Under the pieces are notes generated by a model. It was not told the origin of the DNA and did not search any database. It saw only the letters and a list, made by a program, of their open reading frames with translations. Source: an uncultured bacterium (GTDB lineage Bacteria > Bacillota > Clostridia > UBA1381). Taken from it: 64,000 nt of DNA. Where the stretch lies: NCBI GenBank assembly GCA_905215805.1, contig CAJMRL010000009.1:24498-88497 (forward strand), read 5' to 3'. The position numbers were made by a program, and so were the translations under genes. Shown here in pieces: positions 33,625-42,286 of the stretch; within the stretch, counting starts at the first letter, position 1, and each line of letters opens with the position of its first letter.

Positions 33625-33653
33625 ATAATATCATTATTTCATTATTTTGTCAA
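33625..33653 (-). promoter_or_regulatory. Probable icd promoter overlapping the 3' end of the SpoVB-like gene
   Basis: TTGACA (33648-33653), 17 nt, TATTAT (33625-33630) on the minus strand. Confidence 0.65.
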
Positions 33654-35138
33654 GTATGTTTTTGTTCTGTTATTAAATATATACATAATCAACAAATACA
33701 GCGTTCCGCCTATCATACAAACCGCTGCCGTTGAAATAAAGCTGCCATCCGAATATCCCTTTGCAAAGCTTACCGCTGCCGCCATGACTCCTCCGGCAGC
33801 AAGAGGTTTTGCCACCGCCGATATTATTCCGGTTTTTATCCCGGCGATTTTCTTAAGCATAATAATGTCAGCTCCCATCACAAGAGCAAATACAATGTTA
33901 GAGCTTATCGCCGCTCCGTATATATTGTATTGAGGCTTGCCAACAAAATACCATACCAATCCCAGCTTTAAAATCCCTCCGAATATCATCACAACGTTAG
34001 GAAGTATTATTCTTCCGCACGCCTGAAGTGCCGAAGACATCATTTGTATCACACTTAAACAAACTACGCACGGAGCAAGCATTTTCAGCATAAATGCCGA
34101 TGACGTGTTCTTAAATAGAATATTTAAAATTTCTTCCGGCATGATGTACATTATAACAGCGCATGGAACGCTTATAAATAAAGTAAGCTCTAATCCTGAA
34201 TGTACGGGACGCTGAGCTTTTTTTAAGTCTCCTGACGCTACCGCGGACGCAGTTGCAGAAAGCATACTTACTCCTATAGTACCAAGTATTCCCACCGGCA
34301 GGTTAAATACTGTCATTGCATAGCCTGTATACGCACCATATAAAAAACGTGCTTCTTCCTCTGATAGTCCGCTTGCAAGAAGCCTATTCCTCAAAACCGA
34401 TGTATCCGTTACAGAAATTACATTTGAAACTACAGCTGTTATAAGTATCGGCAAAGCAACGCCTATAATTTCCTTAGCTGCCTGTCTTTTTTCCTCCATT
34501 GTGCATTTTACCTTTATATTTCGTTTCCTTATATAATATCCCGCCATAAGAATAGCCGTAGCGATAAATTCTCCTGCCGTTACGCCTCCTATAGCTCCTG
34601 CCGCGCCCATGCTTTTCCCCATTTGCGAAAATACGACAGCAAGATAATACCCCGCCGCAAGCTTCACAAATGCCTCGACCACCTGTGATACCGCCGGAGG
34701 TATCATATCCGACGCTCCATGAAAAAAGCTTTTATACGCCGCTCCTGCTGCGACAAAAAATATGGACGGCGCTATTATCCTTATCGCCTGAGCAGCAGAC
34801 GGTTCTTTCATCGCCGCCGCAAAAAAATCCGCTCCGATATATATCGCCGCACTTGCCAAAGCACCTATTACCAAAAGAATCGATGTCGCCACTCCCGTTA
34901 TGTTGTAGGCCTCCTTTTCTTCAAGCTGTGCAACATTTTTGGATACAGCCGTAGGTATTCCCGAAATTACAAAAGACAAAAACATTATGTAAACCGAAAA
35001 TGCAGTATTGTATACCGCCATCCCCTCTTCACTCAGAATATAAGTAAGCGGAATTTTAAATACCGCGCCTAATATCTTTGATACTGCATTGGCGGTCATT
35101 AGTATTACCGCTCCCGCAAAAAAGCTTTGTTTTTTCAT
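33642..35138 (-). CDS. SpoVB/MATE-type polysaccharide or lipid II flippase
   Basis: About 498 residues with 12-14 hydrophobic helices and the MVF-clan signatures ANAVSKILGAVFKIPLTYILSEEGMAVYNTA and GIPTAVSKNVA, as in SpoVB, YtgP and Amj-like exporters. It probably flips a lipid-linked cell-wall precursor, possibly for the spore cortex; the substrate cannot be read from sequence. The ATG at 35138 has GGAGG 4-5 nt upstream. It is transcribed divergently from aroA, with a gap of about 100 bp. Confidence 0.87.
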   Translation of the reverse strand: MKKQSFFAGAVILMTANAVSKILGAVFKIPLTYILSEEGMAVYNTAFSVYIMFLSFVISGIPTAVSKNVAQLEEKEAYNITGVATSILLVIGALASAAIYIGADFFAAAMKEPSAAQAIRIIAPSIFFVAAGAAYKSFFHGASDMIPPAVSQVVEAFVKLAAGYYLAVVFSQMGKSMGAAGAIGGVTAGEFIATAILMAGYYIRKRNIKVKCTMEEKRQAAKEIIGVALPILITAVVSNVISVTDTSVLRNRLLASGLSEEEARFLYGAYTGYAMTVFNLPVGILGTIGVSMLSATASAVASGDLKKAQRPVHSGLELTLFISVPCAVIMYIMPEEILNILFKNTSSAFMLKMLAPCVVCLSVIQMMSSALQACGRIILPNVVMIFGGILKLGLVWYFVGKPQYNIYGAAISSNIVFALVMGADIIMLKKIAGIKTGIISAVAKPLAAGGVMAAAVSFAKGYSDGSFISTAAVCMIGGTLYLLIMYIFNNRTKTYLTK

Positions 35139-35159
35139 TTTTACCTCCGTTTTTACTGC

Positions 35160-35188
35160 TTGCAATATTATTCATCCTGTGTTATAAT
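35160..35188 (+). promoter_or_regulatory. Sigma-A promoter of aroA
   Basis: TTGCAA (35160-35165), 17 nt ending in TGT, and TATAAT (35183-35188). Confidence 0.7.
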
Positions 35189-35239
35189 ATGATTGTTTTA
35201 TAAAAACAAGTACATAAAGACAAGCACGAGGTATTAATT

Positions 35240-36511
35240 ATGAGCTATAAAATAAATAAAATCCCATCCGCAAACGGAACTATTACCGTTCCGGGTGATA
35301 AATCCATATCTCATCGCGCGGTTATGTTCGGTTCACTTGCCTGCGGCGATACACATATAAAAGGCTTTCTCAGAGGAGCCGATTGTCTCTCTACGATCGA
35401 TTGTTTTAGGGCAATGGGAATCAAAATAGATGACGAAGGAGAACGCATAACCGTTCACGGCAAAGGATTATATGGTCTTTCAAAGCCTGATGATATTTTA
35501 TATACCGGCAACAGCGGAACTACAACAAGACTTTTATGCGGCATCCTTTCCGGACAGGATTTTGATACCGATATTACAGGAGACGCTTCAATATGCAAGC
35601 GTCCTATGAAAAGAGTACGCGAACCGCTCTCTCTTATGGGCGCACAGCTTTCCGGAGATTACTGCCCGATACATATTTCCGGTACAAAGCTGCACGGCAT
35701 AGATTATCATATGAATGTAGCCTCTGCCCAGGTAAAGACCGCGCTTATATTAGCGGGGCTGTATGCCGATGGTCAAACGGTAATCCACGAAATACAAAAA
35801 TCACGCGACCATACGGAGCTTATGCTAAAGGCAATGGGAGCAGACATAGACGTTAATGGACTTGATATTACAGTTCGCCCCGGAAGGGAGCTTCAAGCTC
35901 AGGATATAGAGGTTCCGGGAGATATATCCTCCGCTGCATTCTTTATGGTGCTTGGCGCAATTATGCCAAACTCCTGTATAACCATAAAAAACGTGGGCAT
36001 AAATCCATCAAGAACAGGAATCATAGATGTTATGCTTGATATGGGCGCCGATATAGAAATCACAAATAAAAGGATCGTCACCGGTGAAAGCGTTGCCGAT
36101 ATAACAGTAAAAACCTCAAATCTCAACGGCACGGTCATTGGAGGAGATATAATTCCACGCCTTATAGATGAGCTGCCGATTATTGCCGTTGCCGCTGTAT
36201 TCGCCGAGGGAGAAACAGTTATCAAAGACGCACAGGAGCTTAAGGTAAAGGAGACCGACAGAATACGCGCAGTCGTAGATGAATTTACAAAATGCGGCAT
36301 TGATATAACCGAAACCGCTGACGGCATGATTATACATGGCGGCAAGCCTGTTCACGGGGCTGATTTCAAAACCTACGGAGACCACCGCATGGCAATGAGC
36401 CTTACCGTTCTTGCTCAGCTTGCGGACGGAGATTCAACCCTTGACGACAGCAATTGCGTCACTGTATCATATCCGGAATTTTTTGAACACTTCAAATCTC
36501 TCTGCAATTAA
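35240..36511 (+). CDS. aroA: 3-phosphoshikimate 1-carboxyvinyltransferase (EPSP synthase)
   Basis: Joins phosphoenolpyruvate and shikimate-3-phosphate in aromatic amino acid synthesis. PGDKSISHRAVMFGSLACG lies at residues 18-36, GNSGTTTRLLCG near 94 and VKETDRI near 337, followed by YGDHRMAMSL. 423 residues is typical. The LCGILSG region in place of LxAGLLA, with Gly-to-other changes, suggests a class II-like enzyme, but I cannot judge glyphosate tolerance by eye. It is monocistronic here, far from aroQ at 46117. Confidence 0.95.
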   Translation: MSYKINKIPSANGTITVPGDKSISHRAVMFGSLACGDTHIKGFLRGADCLSTIDCFRAMGIKIDDEGERITVHGKGLYGLSKPDDILYTGNSGTTTRLLCGILSGQDFDTDITGDASICKRPMKRVREPLSLMGAQLSGDYCPIHISGTKLHGIDYHMNVASAQVKTALILAGLYADGQTVIHEIQKSRDHTELMLKAMGADIDVNGLDITVRPGRELQAQDIEVPGDISSAAFFMVLGAIMPNSCITIKNVGINPSRTGIIDVMLDMGADIEITNKRIVTGESVADITVKTSNLNGTVIGGDIIPRLIDELPIIAVAAVFAEGETVIKDAQELKVKETDRIRAVVDEFTKCGIDITETADGMIIHGGKPVHGADFKTYGDHRMAMSLTVLAQLADGDSTLDDSNCVTVSYPEFFEHFKSLCN

Positions 36512-36568
36512 TTTTAGTTGATCTTTATAAAAATTACTTCTATTTTATGTTGATTATTTGAATACAAT

Positions 36569-36598
36569 AGTGGTTAGTTCATTCTAACCACTTTTTTG
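36569..36598 (+). terminator. Terminator of aroA, with a GGTTAG/CTAACC stem
   Basis: A perfect 9-bp stem, AGTGGTTAG (36569-36577) and CTAACCACT (36584-36592), with a 6-nt loop, followed by TTTTTTG. Its inner arms match the inverted repeat before feoB. Confidence 0.85.
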
Positions 36599-36648
36599 TT
36601 TACATTTTGTTCATTTTTAGTTAAAAAGCTGAAATGAATATAATTATA

Positions 36649-36677
36649 TTGACATTTCAGTTAGTATATGCTAATAT
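36649..36677 (+). promoter_or_regulatory. Promoter of the feo operon with an embedded TTAG-N6-CTAA palindrome
   Basis: TTGACA (36649-36654), 17 nt, TAATAT (36672-36677). The palindrome TTAGTATATGCTAA (36661-36674) overlaps the spacer and the first bases of the -10, a suitable place for a metal-responsive repressor. Confidence 0.65.
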
Positions 36678-36754
36678 ATATAAGCAAGATAAATCTAATG
36701 TTGTAGACGGTTTATATTATCTACAGTATGATTTTATAAAAGGAAGTGAGAATT

Positions 36755-36967
36755 ATGATGCCTTTAACATTTACAAACGTAGGTGAGACCGCTGTGATAA
36801 AAAAGGTGCGCGGAAATGACGAAGCAAGACGCTTTCTTGGAAGCTTAGGTTTTGTAGAGGGCGGAGAGATCGAGATCATTTCTGAAAATATGGGTAATCT
36901 TATTGTGAATGTAAAAGGTTCACGCGTTGCCATAAGCAAGGAAATGGCATGTAAAATTATAGTATAA
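36755..36967 (+). CDS. feoA: FeoA family protein, copy 1
   Basis: A 70-residue SH3-like protein (PLTFTNVGETAVIKKVRG..., ending with RVAISKEMACKIIV), the small cytosolic partner of FeoB in ferrous iron uptake. The ATG at 36755 follows AAAGGAAG; an upstream GTG at 36746 overlaps that site and is rejected. It is the first gene of feoA-feoA-feoB-Cys-rich protein and lies 13 nt before the second feoA. Confidence 0.92.
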   Translation: MMPLTFTNVGETAVIKKVRGNDEARRFLGSLGFVEGGEIEIISENMGNLIVNVKGSRVAISKEMACKIIV

Positions 36968-36980
36968 GGGGTTGACGATA

Positions 36981-37202
36981 ATGAAAAATTTAAGAGATGC
37001 TGCAATAGGTACATCCGTAAAGGTAAAAAAACTCCATGGCGAGGGAGCTGTAAAAAGAAGAATCATGGATATGGGGATTACCAAGGGTACAGAAGTTTTT
37101 ATCCGTAAGGTTGCTCCGCTGGGAGACCCTATAGAGGTCACTGTACGGGGATATGAGCTTTCATTGAGAAAGCAGGATGCAGAAACAATTGAAATAGAAT
37201 AA
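36981..37202 (+). CDS. feoA: FeoA family protein, copy 2
   Basis: A 73-residue FeoA with LRDAAIGTSVKVKKLHGEGAVKRRIMDMGITKGTEVFI and the C-terminal GYELSLRKQDAETIEI. This copy is closer to the classic FeoA consensus than copy 1. The ATG at 36981 has AAGGGG 9 nt upstream. The 46-nt gap to feoB contains the inverted repeat at 37214-37230. Confidence 0.94.
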   Translation: MKNLRDAAIGTSVKVKKLHGEGAVKRRIMDMGITKGTEVFIRKVAPLGDPIEVTVRGYELSLRKQDAETIEIE

Positions 37203-37213
37203 TTTTATTGGTA

Positions 37214-37230
37214 GGTTAGGTTTTCTAACC
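37214..37230. repeat. GGTTAG/CTAACC inverted repeat between feoA2 and feoB
   Basis: GGTTAG (37214-37219), 5 nt, CTAACC (37225-37230). The arms are the same as in the aroA terminator (36572-36589) and related to the promoter palindrome (36661-36674). Confidence 0.5.
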
Positions 37231-37248
37231 GAAAGGAGGATAAACTAA

Positions 37249-39660
37249 ATGGCTATAAAAATAGCTTTGGCGGGCAATCCGAACAGCGGTAAAACTACAT
37301 TGTTCAATGCCCTTACAGGTTCAAACCAGTTTGTTGGAAACTGGCCCGGCGTTACAGTCGAAAAGAAAGAAGGAAAGCTCAAGGGATATAATGATGTTAT
37401 CATAACAGACCTTCCCGGAATATACTCGCTTTCACCGTATACTCTCGAGGAAGTGGTCGCAAGAAATTACATAATAAACGAGCGTCCGGATGTTATACTT
37501 AATATTATTGATACCACAAACCTTGAAAGAAACCTATATCTCACAACGCAGCTTACCGAAATGGGTATACCGGTAGTAATAGCTGCAAATATGATGGATA
37601 TTGTCGCAAAAAACGGAGATAAGCTTAATGTTTCCGAGCTTTCAAAGGCTTTAGGCTGTAAGGTCGTAGAAATATCCGCACTTAAAGGTACGGGCATAAA
37701 GCAGGCTGCTGAGGAAGCTGTAAAGGCTGCAAAAAATAAAACCAATACAATCCCTCTGCACACCTTTACCGGCAGCGTCGAGCATACTCTTGCTCACATA
37801 GAAGAAGCTGCTCTCCATACCATGCCTGAGGAACAACAAAGGTTTTATGCTATAAAACTATTTGAACGTGATGAAAAAATAGTTGAAATGCTCGGCATTG
37901 AAAAGAGCAAGCTTGACCATATAGAAAAGGATATTGAAGCTTGCGAAAAGGAATATGATGATGATTCCGAAAGCATAATCACCAATGAACGCTATGTATG
38001 GATTGCCTCAATTATAGGAAGCTGCTTTACAAAAAAGAGCAAAAATGCCTCAACAACTACCGATAAAATCGACCGTGTTGTTACAAACCGATGGCTTGCG
38101 CTCCCTATATTTGCTGTTATAATGTTCCTTATTTATTATATTTCTGTTTCTACAATAGGAACTATTGCAACAGACTGGGCTAACGATGGGCTTTTCGGTG
38201 ACGGCTGGCATCTATTCGGTATAGGTTCATCACAATATGAACAAGCCGCTGAAGATTATGCACTCCCTGCGGCTGAGATAGAAGCGTTTGAAGCAGCTGC
38301 CGCAGAAGCCGGAGTTGAACCGGAAACAGCTGTTGACCTTACTGCCACAGCAGTTATGTATGATGATGAAGGAAATATTGAAGAAGAAATCCCTGTAGAT
38401 TTTGCCGCTTATCAGGAGGCTGCCGAATTGGAAGAGCCTGACCCTGCCGAATATGGCGTATGGGTTCCCGGCATACCTACTTTGATCTCATCGCTGCTTG
38501 AAAAAATAGGCTGTGCCGAATGGCTTTCCGGACTTATCCTCGACGGTATTGTTGCCGGTGTAGGAGCAGTACTCGGATTTGTTCCCCAGATGCTCGTTTT
38601 GTTCTTCCTTCTCGCATTCCTCGAAGCATGCGGATATATGGCAAGAATTGCATTTATTCTGGATAGAATTTTTAGAAAATTTGGTCTTTCCGGTAAATCC
38701 TTTATACCTATGCTTATCGGCACAGGCTGCGGTGTTCCGGGAGTAATGGCTTCAAGAACCATAGAAAACGAGCGCGACAGACGAATGACAATAATGACAA
38801 CGACCTTTATTCCATGCGGAGCTAAGCTTCCGATAATAGCACTTATTGCCGGAGCGCTTTTCGATGGCGCATGGTGGGTCGCACCAAGTGCTTACTTTGT
38901 AGGTATACTTGCAATAATAACATCAGGAATAATGCTTAAAAAGACTAAAATGTTTGCAGGTGATCCCGCTCCGTTCGTTATGGAGCTTCCTGCATATCAT
39001 ATGCCGACTCTTGGTAATGTACTTCGCAGCATGTGGGAACGAGGCTGGTCATTTATAAAGAAAGCTGGTACTATTATTCTCTTAGCCACAATCTTTGTAT
39101 GGTTCACTTCAAGCTTCGGCTGGGGTGAAGACGGATTCGGAATGGTTGATATGAATGAAAGTATCCTGGCTAAAATCGGCGGAATCATTGCTCCTATATT
39201 TGCTCCTCTCGGATGGGGACACTGGCAGGGTGCTGTTGCCGCTATTACAGGACTTATCGCTAAGGAAAATGTTGTTGGAACATTTGGTGTTCTCTTCGGC
39301 GGATTCGACGAGGTTGCCGAAAACGGATGGCAAGTATGGACCAATATGCAGGCTGAATTTACCCCTCTTTCAGCATATTCATTCCTCGTATTCAATCTCT
39401 TGTGCGCACCGTGCTTCGCGGCTATCGGAGCTATAAAGAGAGAAATGAACAACGCTAAATGGACATGGTTTGCAATAGGATATCAGTGCGTATTTGCTTA
39501 TGCCGTATCGATGGTCATATTCCAGATAGGAAAGCTATTTACTGGCGGAGGCTTCGGATTCGGAACAATCGTTGCAATAGCATTGATCGCGGTATTTATA
39601 TATCTCCTTGCAAGACCACAGAAAAATATAAGAACTGCTAAGCGTTCACTTACCGCTTAA
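37249..39660 (+). CDS. feoB: Ferrous iron transport protein B
   Basis: A GTPase-coupled Fe(II) importer of 803 residues. The N-terminal G domain has GNPNSGKT (9-16), the switch block NWPGVTVEKKEG, DLPGIYSLSPYT and NMMD; a helical spacer leads to Gate/Nucleoside-recognition membrane domains with LEACGYMARIAFILDR and GTGCGVPGVMASRTI. About 100 residues between the first and second membrane helices (about 315-410) form an acidic Ala/Glu-rich external insert (PAAEIEAFEAAAAEAGVEPE), common in clostridial FeoB. GGAGG precedes the ATG. Confidence 0.97.
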   Translation: MAIKIALAGNPNSGKTTLFNALTGSNQFVGNWPGVTVEKKEGKLKGYNDVIITDLPGIYSLSPYTLEEVVARNYIINERPDVILNIIDTTNLERNLYLTTQLTEMGIPVVIAANMMDIVAKNGDKLNVSELSKALGCKVVEISALKGTGIKQAAEEAVKAAKNKTNTIPLHTFTGSVEHTLAHIEEAALHTMPEEQQRFYAIKLFERDEKIVEMLGIEKSKLDHIEKDIEACEKEYDDDSESIITNERYVWIASIIGSCFTKKSKNASTTTDKIDRVVTNRWLALPIFAVIMFLIYYISVSTIGTIATDWANDGLFGDGWHLFGIGSSQYEQAAEDYALPAAEIEAFEAAAAEAGVEPETAVDLTATAVMYDDEGNIEEEIPVDFAAYQEAAELEEPDPAEYGVWVPGIPTLISSLLEKIGCAEWLSGLILDGIVAGVGAVLGFVPQMLVLFFLLAFLEACGYMARIAFILDRIFRKFGLSGKSFIPMLIGTGCGVPGVMASRTIENERDRRMTIMTTTFIPCGAKLPIIALIAGALFDGAWWVAPSAYFVGILAIITSGIMLKKTKMFAGDPAPFVMELPAYHMPTLGNVLRSMWERGWSFIKKAGTIILLATIFVWFTSSFGWGEDGFGMVDMNESILAKIGGIIAPIFAPLGWGHWQGAVAAITGLIAKENVVGTFGVLFGGFDEVAENGWQVWTNMQAEFTPLSAYSFLVFNLLCAPCFAAIGAIKREMNNAKWTWFAIGYQCVFAYAVSMVIFQIGKLFTGGGFGFGTIVAIALIAVFIYLLARPQKNIRTAKRSLTA

Positions 39661-39704
39661 TAAGGGTTCAGATGATTTTGTGAACATAAAAGGAGGCTTA
39701 CATT

Positions 39705-39860
39705 ATGTTAGCTACAATTATTATATGTCTTGTGCTTGCTTGCATAGTCGGCGCAATAATTGCAAATATGATAAAAAAACACAAAAACGGAGCGTCAGCC
39801 TGCGGCTGCGGCTGCAAGAACTGTTCCATGTCAAGTGTTTGCCATACCCCTAAAAAATAA
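39705..39860 (+). CDS. FeoB-associated Cys-rich membrane protein
   Basis: 51 residues: a single membrane helix (about 3-21, ATIIICLVLACIVGAIIAN), a basic KKHKNG segment, then a Cys-rich tail ACGCGCKNCSMSSVC with five Cys. This matches the FeoB-associated Cys-rich protein family (PF12669), thought to help FeoB, perhaps as FeoC does, by binding metal; the mechanism is unproven. The ATG has GGAGG 9 nt upstream, it follows feoB by 44 nt, and the operon ends at the terminator 39906-39951. Confidence 0.92.
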   Translation: MLATIIICLVLACIVGAIIANMIKKHKNGASACGCGCKNCSMSSVCHTPKK

Positions 39861-39905
39861 CCACACCTACTTCTGCCTCTAAACTTTTATGTTTACAGGT
39901 TAAGT

Positions 39906-39951
39906 AAAAAATACCGGCAGTATGCAAAATGTATGCTGCCGGTATTTTTTA
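39906..39951 (+). terminator. Terminator of the feo operon
   Basis: ATACCGGCAG pairs with CTGCCGGTAT, with further pairs inside, followed by TTTTTTA. Confidence 0.9.
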
Positions 39952-39962
39952 TAAATTTTTTA

Positions 39963-39991
39963 TTTACTTTTTATATCTTTTGTATTATAAT
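39963..39991 (+). promoter_or_regulatory. Probable promoter of the glycosidase operon
   Basis: TTTACT (39963-39968), 17 nt, TATAAT (39986-39991). The -35 is weak, so an activator or catabolite control is possible; I see no clear cre site. Confidence 0.55.
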
Positions 39992-40036
39992 TAATTACGG
40001 ACAATAACTTCTTAAAAAGAAACAAGGAGATATGAT

Positions 40037-41302
40037 ATGATAAAAGCAAAATCAAAAACACCGCCGATGGGCTGGAACAGTTGGGATTGTTACGGCGCAA
40101 GCGTAACCGAAAAAGAGGTCAGAGCAAATGCGCAGTACATGGCACAGAATTTAAAAAAATACGGCTGGGAATACATCGTTGTTGACATACAATGGTTTGA
40201 GCCAAAAGCCATGAGCGCGGATTACAACGAAAACGCCGCGCTTGTAATGGATGAGTATTCAAGACTTATGCCGGCTCAAAACAGATTTCCGTCCGCCAAA
40301 GACGGCAATGGATTCAAGTCTCTCGCAGATTATATACACAGTCTTGGACTTAAATTCGGAATACATATTCTAAGGGGAATCCCAAAGCAGGCTGTAAGAA
40401 TGAATACAAAAATTCTTGGCAGCAGTCATAGGGCCGCTGAAATTGCAGATTTAGGCAGCATATGCGAATGGAACGGCGATATGTGCGGAATAGATATGTC
40501 GCGCAGCGGCGCTCAGGAATATTATGATTCAATAATTTCTATGTATGCCGATTGGGGCGTTGATTTTATAAAGGTAGATGACATTGCAAGACCGTACCAT
40601 AAAGCGGAAATTGAAGCTATACAAAAAGCCATACAGAAAACCGGCAGAGAAATTATCCTTTCTCTTTCCCCGGGTGAAGCTCCATTAAATGAGGCAAAGC
40701 ATTTATCCGAATACGCAAATATGTGGCGCATGACAGATGATTTCTGGGACGGCTGGGAGCAGCTAAAGAAAATGTTTGACTATTGCCGCGATTGGTTTCC
40801 TTATGTAGAGGAAGGAAGCTGGCCGGACTGTGACATGCTTCCGCTCGGGCGCATAGGAATACGCTCGCACGGAGGTGACAGGAAAACACGCTTTACTTCT
40901 GACGAGCAGAAGCTGCTTATGTCGCTTTGGTGCATTTTCCGTTCCCCGCTTATGTTCGGCGGAGATATGGTGTATAATGATGAATTCACGCTTTCATTAA
41001 TGCAAAATGAAGAGCTTTTGAATATCAATCAGCACTCACATGCCGGCAGAGAGCTTTACAGAAAAGGCAATGAAATAGTATGGGCGGCAAACGGAGATAA
41101 CGGCGAATATTATTTGGCTCAATTTAATTTAGGAGAAAGTATGCTCCGCTCGTCTTTAAAGCTTGCCTTCGCCGGAATAGAATCGCCCTCAACGGCAAAA
41201 GATCTTTGGAACGGAATTGAAGTTCCTACTGACAAGGGAGAAATAATATCCGAAATTCCGCCTCATGGTGTAAGACTTTATAAAATAATGATTCATAACT
41301 AA
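40037..41302 (+). CDS. Glycoside hydrolase family 27 (alpha-galactosidase-like)
   Basis: A 421-residue cytoplasmic enzyme without a signal peptide. The GH27 start TPPMGWNSWDCYG is at residues 8-20, VVDIQWF near 48-54, the nucleophile Asp181 in FIKVDDIA, the acid/base region WRMTDDFWDGW (230-240), and RSPLMFGGDM near 305. The fold is a (beta/alpha)8 barrel with a C-terminal beta domain. It probably removes alpha-galactose, or alpha-N-acetylgalactosamine or beta-arabinopyranose as some relatives do, from imported oligosaccharides. AAGGAG is 7 nt from the ATG. First gene of a tight five-gene plus-strand run. Confidence 0.9.
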   Translation: MIKAKSKTPPMGWNSWDCYGASVTEKEVRANAQYMAQNLKKYGWEYIVVDIQWFEPKAMSADYNENAALVMDEYSRLMPAQNRFPSAKDGNGFKSLADYIHSLGLKFGIHILRGIPKQAVRMNTKILGSSHRAAEIADLGSICEWNGDMCGIDMSRSGAQEYYDSIISMYADWGVDFIKVDDIARPYHKAEIEAIQKAIQKTGREIILSLSPGEAPLNEAKHLSEYANMWRMTDDFWDGWEQLKKMFDYCRDWFPYVEEGSWPDCDMLPLGRIGIRSHGGDRKTRFTSDEQKLLMSLWCIFRSPLMFGGDMVYNDEFTLSLMQNEELLNINQHSHAGRELYRKGNEIVWAANGDNGEYYLAQFNLGESMLRSSLKLAFAGIESPSTAKDLWNGIEVPTDKGEIISEIPPHGVRLYKIMIHN

Positions 41303-41327
41303 GTTTAAAAAAAGAAAGGGAAATATT

Positions 41328-42263
41328 ATGACTAAAGTAAATGCTCCGCTTTTCCGCGATCCGATTTATGACGCTCCTACAGACCCGACAGTCATATGGA
41401 ACAATGAGGAAAACTGCTGGTGGATGCTTTATACACAGCGACGCAGCGGACATAATTGTGTTGGAGTATCGAACATACACGGTACATCGATTGGAATAGC
41501 TTCGTCCGCCGACGGGAATCGCTGGCTTTACCGCGGAACCGTACCGAATATTGAATTTGAACCCGGACATAATACCTTCTGGGCTCCTGAGGTTATATTC
41601 GCCGATGGGAAATACCATATATACGTTACTTATGTAAGAGGAATACCTACAGACTGGAATTGGCAGAGGTTTATCGTGCATTACAGTGCGCAGAATTTAT
41701 GGGACTGGAAATTTGAAAGTATACTTAATCTGTCATCTGACAAGGTAATTGATGCCTGTGTGTACAAAATAAATGATAACACATATAAAATGTGGTATAA
41801 AGACGAAAAGCATGATTCCCATACATGGAGCGCTGTCAGCAGTGATTTATATAACTGGACAGTATGCGGTGAGGAAATCGCGTTTAATTCTCACGAAGGA
41901 CCTAATGTGTTTGAATTCGGCGGCGGCAAATGGATGATAACCGATGAATGGAACGGCTTAGGTGTTTATAAAAGCGAGGATTTTACAAACTGGACTCGCA
42001 CCGGAGTAATACTTCAAAAAGGCGGAAACAGATGCTGCGACGGAACGATGGGAAACCATGCCGATGTACTTGTCTGCGGCGATAATGCGTACATATTCTA
42101 TTTTACTCATCCATTCTTTAAAAACGAGGACAGGTCAAATAAGAATTTTATCATGGGTGAGCGGGAGCACAGAACCTGCATCCAAGCGGCAATGCTTGAA
42201 ACCGACGGGCACACGCTTATCTGCGACAGAGATAAACCGTTTGAATTAGATTTATCAAGATAA
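41328..42263 (+). CDS. Five-bladed beta-propeller glycosidase (GH43/GH117-like)
   Basis: A 311-residue cytoplasmic protein of the GH32/43/62/68/117 superfamily: the blade-1 Asp19 in APTDPTVIWN, WWMLYTQR, FWAPEVIF (84-91) and repeated W-x-R/F blade strands. The segment GNHADVLV (243-250), with His244, recalls GH117, in which a His acts as the acid catalyst. I cannot settle the family, so the likely sugar (arabinose, xylose or anhydrogalactose-type) is open. It follows the GH27 gene by 25 nt, suggesting joint action on one oligosaccharide. Confidence 0.8.
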   Translation: MTKVNAPLFRDPIYDAPTDPTVIWNNEENCWWMLYTQRRSGHNCVGVSNIHGTSIGIASSADGNRWLYRGTVPNIEFEPGHNTFWAPEVIFADGKYHIYVTYVRGIPTDWNWQRFIVHYSAQNLWDWKFESILNLSSDKVIDACVYKINDNTYKMWYKDEKHDSHTWSAVSSDLYNWTVCGEEIAFNSHEGPNVFEFGGGKWMITDEWNGLGVYKSEDFTNWTRTGVILQKGGNRCCDGTMGNHADVLVCGDNAYIFYFTHPFFKNEDRSNKNFIMGEREHRTCIQAAMLETDGHTLICDRDKPFELDLSR

Positions 42264-42286
42264 TGAGTTTATTTGGAGGAATCATT

